Origin: Nitrospiraceae bacterium | GTDB taxonomy: Bacteria; Nitrospirota; Nitrospiria; Nitrospirales; Nitrospiraceae | Length of the DNA stretch: 64,000 bases | Assembly: GCA_919902665.1 (NCBI GenBank) | Contig: CAKKRK010000154.1 | Coordinates: 1 to 64,000, forward strand | Reading direction: 5' to 3' | Part shown: positions 62,845 to 64,000 of the stretch, in pieces | Layout of the letters: each line of letters starts with the position of its first letter | How positions within the stretch are numbered: the stretch's first letter is position 1 | Notes under the pieces: generated by a model | What the model was told of the DNA's origin: nothing | Databases searched by the model: none | Seen by the model: only the letters and a program-made list of their open reading frames with translations | Translations under genes and position numbers: made by a program

Positions 62845-64000
62845 GTGAAGGTCCACGAGAAGCTGATTGCGAGCATCCGCGCTCACAGCCCCTACCTCTC
62901 CTGGGCGGCAGAGGGACGGACTCCGGACGAAGTCAAGGCTGAGACCTTGGCGATCCTACGACCACACTTTCAGAATCCATCGGTGCTAACGGATGTCCCC
63001 ATATCGATTCTCGCCCACGAGGCTGTAAGCATCAGCAACATTCAGGTCGATGCCTGGGCTTCATCAATGCTCGCAGGCGTTCTGGCCGAATACCGTGAAG
63101 CTCTAGCTCAGGACCAGCGCGAATCGGTTGCAGCGCTAGAAGCCTGGGACGAGCCGATTGCGCGAGCGATGTCAGAGTTCATGTCGCTCTATCTCATGGA
63201 GGTTGATAAGACGGGCCTTGAGCTCGATGAACTTCGCCTCGAGGTTCTGCGCAATGTCGGCGGCCTTCTTGAAGCTTGCGTGCAGCCACAGCTGAAGGCC
63301 CTCCTTCATCAGATTCGTATCCGACGGCGTCGGAAGACTGATGTTGAGGACATTCTGGCTCTGAAGTTCGGAGCAGCGGTTGAGGAGCTCCATCAGACGC
63401 TTCGGGCGCCGGGCATCGTTGAGCCTCCGCCGTGGGACATCAAGCTGCATCACTGGCGGAATGTGGCACAGCATCACTCGGCAACCATCCAGAACGGCCG
63501 CATCGTATGTAACTACCGAATCGGTAAGGTTACGCACCAGATCGAGCTCACTCGCGACGAACTCGTAGCTGTTGCGCGCAAGATGCAAGAGGTGCTGGGT
63601 ATCGTGCGCACCGCGAGGTCCATCTTCATCGCTGACAACGTGGTCGCACTCCGAGGTCGCCGTGTGGTTGAACCCAGACCAGAGATCTTGTTCTTCCAAT
63701 TTGCAGTGGGCATCGCGACCCAAGGTTTCAATATCGTTGACGTCGATGTTTCTGGTGATGTTGCGCATCTCCATGTCCAGGACGCGACGGACCAGGATGC
63801 ACGACTCCGCGGCGTGCATGCATCGCAGTTTCTTGTGGGAACCTGGGCGCACTTCCACAGGCCACTTGTTCGCGTCACGTACATTGACAAGAGCGGTCGT
63901 AAGTGTCTTGAGGCAGCCGCATCTGGAGCTGACTGTGAGGACGTGTCTGAAGAGCGAGTTACGTTTGAGACGCTAGCGGATCGAGTAATGTTTCGTGTCG
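62845..64000 (+). CDS. unknown protein, HEPN-like motif, C-terminus beyond window
   Basis: Missing from the ORF track because it has no stop in the window. From GTG 62845 (TTG 62842 is an alternative) the frame stays open for 385 codons. The first 190 residues are helical (LIASIRAHSPYLSWAAEG, VDKTGLELDELRLEVLRNVGG). Then comes HHWRNVAQHHS with an Rx4H motif and a following strand pair (GRIVCNYRIGKVTHQIEL), which is how some HEPN domains look. Function unknown. Confidence 0.65.
   Translation, partial: MKVHEKLIASIRAHSPYLSWAAEGRTPDEVKAETLAILRPHFQNPSVLTDVPISILAHEAVSISNIQVDAWASSMLAGVLAEYREALAQDQRESVAALEAWDEPIARAMSEFMSLYLMEVDKTGLELDELRLEVLRNVGGLLEACVQPQLKALLHQIRIRRRRKTDVEDILALKFGAAVEELHQTLRAPGIVEPPPWDIKLHHWRNVAQHHSATIQNGRIVCNYRIGKVTHQIELTRDELVAVARKMQEVLGIVRTARSIFIADNVVALRGRRVVEPRPEILFFQFAVGIATQGFNIVDVDVSGDVAHLHVQDATDQDARLRGVHASQFLVGTWAHFHRPLVRVTYIDKSGRKCLEAAASGADCEDVSEERVTFETLADRVMFRV

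Noticed and set aside
63172-63858. 228-residue minus-strand ORF at the window end
   Set aside because: It is the complement of a longer plus-strand frame open from 62845 to the window end with better codon pattern and folded-protein composition.
1-64000. CRISPR arrays, tRNA or rRNA genes
   Set aside because: No regularly spaced direct repeats and no recognisable structural RNA sequence were seen on reading the window.

Overview
The window looks like a chromosomal piece of a Nitrospira-type bacterium (Nitrospirota). This is inferred from gene content, not from a marker gene. The clues are a dense set of small periplasmic c-type cytochromes mixed with OsmC, DsrE-like, DUF2892 and hemerythrin proteins, a phosphoketolase/acetate kinase pair, a group 3b [NiFe] hydrogenase and many small Nitrospira-style stress genes. 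No rRNA or tRNA gene was recognised.

Layout. 0-10.6 kb: end of a TPR-like secreted protein, a class II-like cytochrome c, an RND efflux pair (MFP + pump), a PAS histidine kinase with a NarL-type regulator, a MITE-like element touching that regulator's stop codon, and two small proteins plus a receiver-only regulator. 11-14.7 kb: ackA and xfp (phosphoketolase bypass producing acetate and ATP). 14.9-21.5 kb: a DUF1207 outer-membrane protein, FtsH, and an Mla/MCE lipid-transport operon (permease with STAS domain, ATPase, MlaD, auxiliary lipoprotein). 21.5-23.4 kb and 35.6-47 kb: a redox island with ten c-type cytochrome proteins carrying 14 CxxCH motifs, plus OsmC, DsrE-like, PPK2, Spy-like, DnaJ/CbpM, DksA-type and hemerythrin proteins.

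23.4-35.2 kb (minus strand): a three-gene natural-product operon splits this island. A 3076-residue NRPS with order FAAL-PCP-C-A-PCP-C-A-PCP-TE is followed by a cyclic-peptide-type ABC exporter and an Sfp-type phosphopantetheinyl transferase. The set is self-sufficient for making and exporting an N-acyl dipeptide, probably acyl-X-Gly. It has two unusual active sites: HRxxxDG in the first condensation domain and a Cys nucleophile in the thioesterase. This is the best candidate for an undescribed system here.

46.4-50.2 kb (minus strand): seven tightly spaced genes (Hsp20, a 50-residue membrane protein missed by the ORF track, phosphoribosyltransferase, BCAM0308-like protein, NTF2-like protein, tandem universal stress protein, cytochrome c) behind a sigma-54-like promoter. 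50.5-58.4 kb: a group 3b sulfhydrogenase-type operon (beta, gamma, delta and alpha subunits), its maturation protease, and hypA, hypF and hypC. hypB, hypD and hypE are not in the window.

58.5-64 kb: an accessory zone with BrnT/BrnA, a cupin, an XRE regulator, a DUF4160/DUF2442 pair ending in an integron-like attC site, three decayed RAYT transposase 3' ends, and proteins with HEPN-like or nucleotide-cyclase-like motifs. A plus-strand gene running off the window end is absent from the ORF track. This end looks like a cassette or defence-type hotspot.
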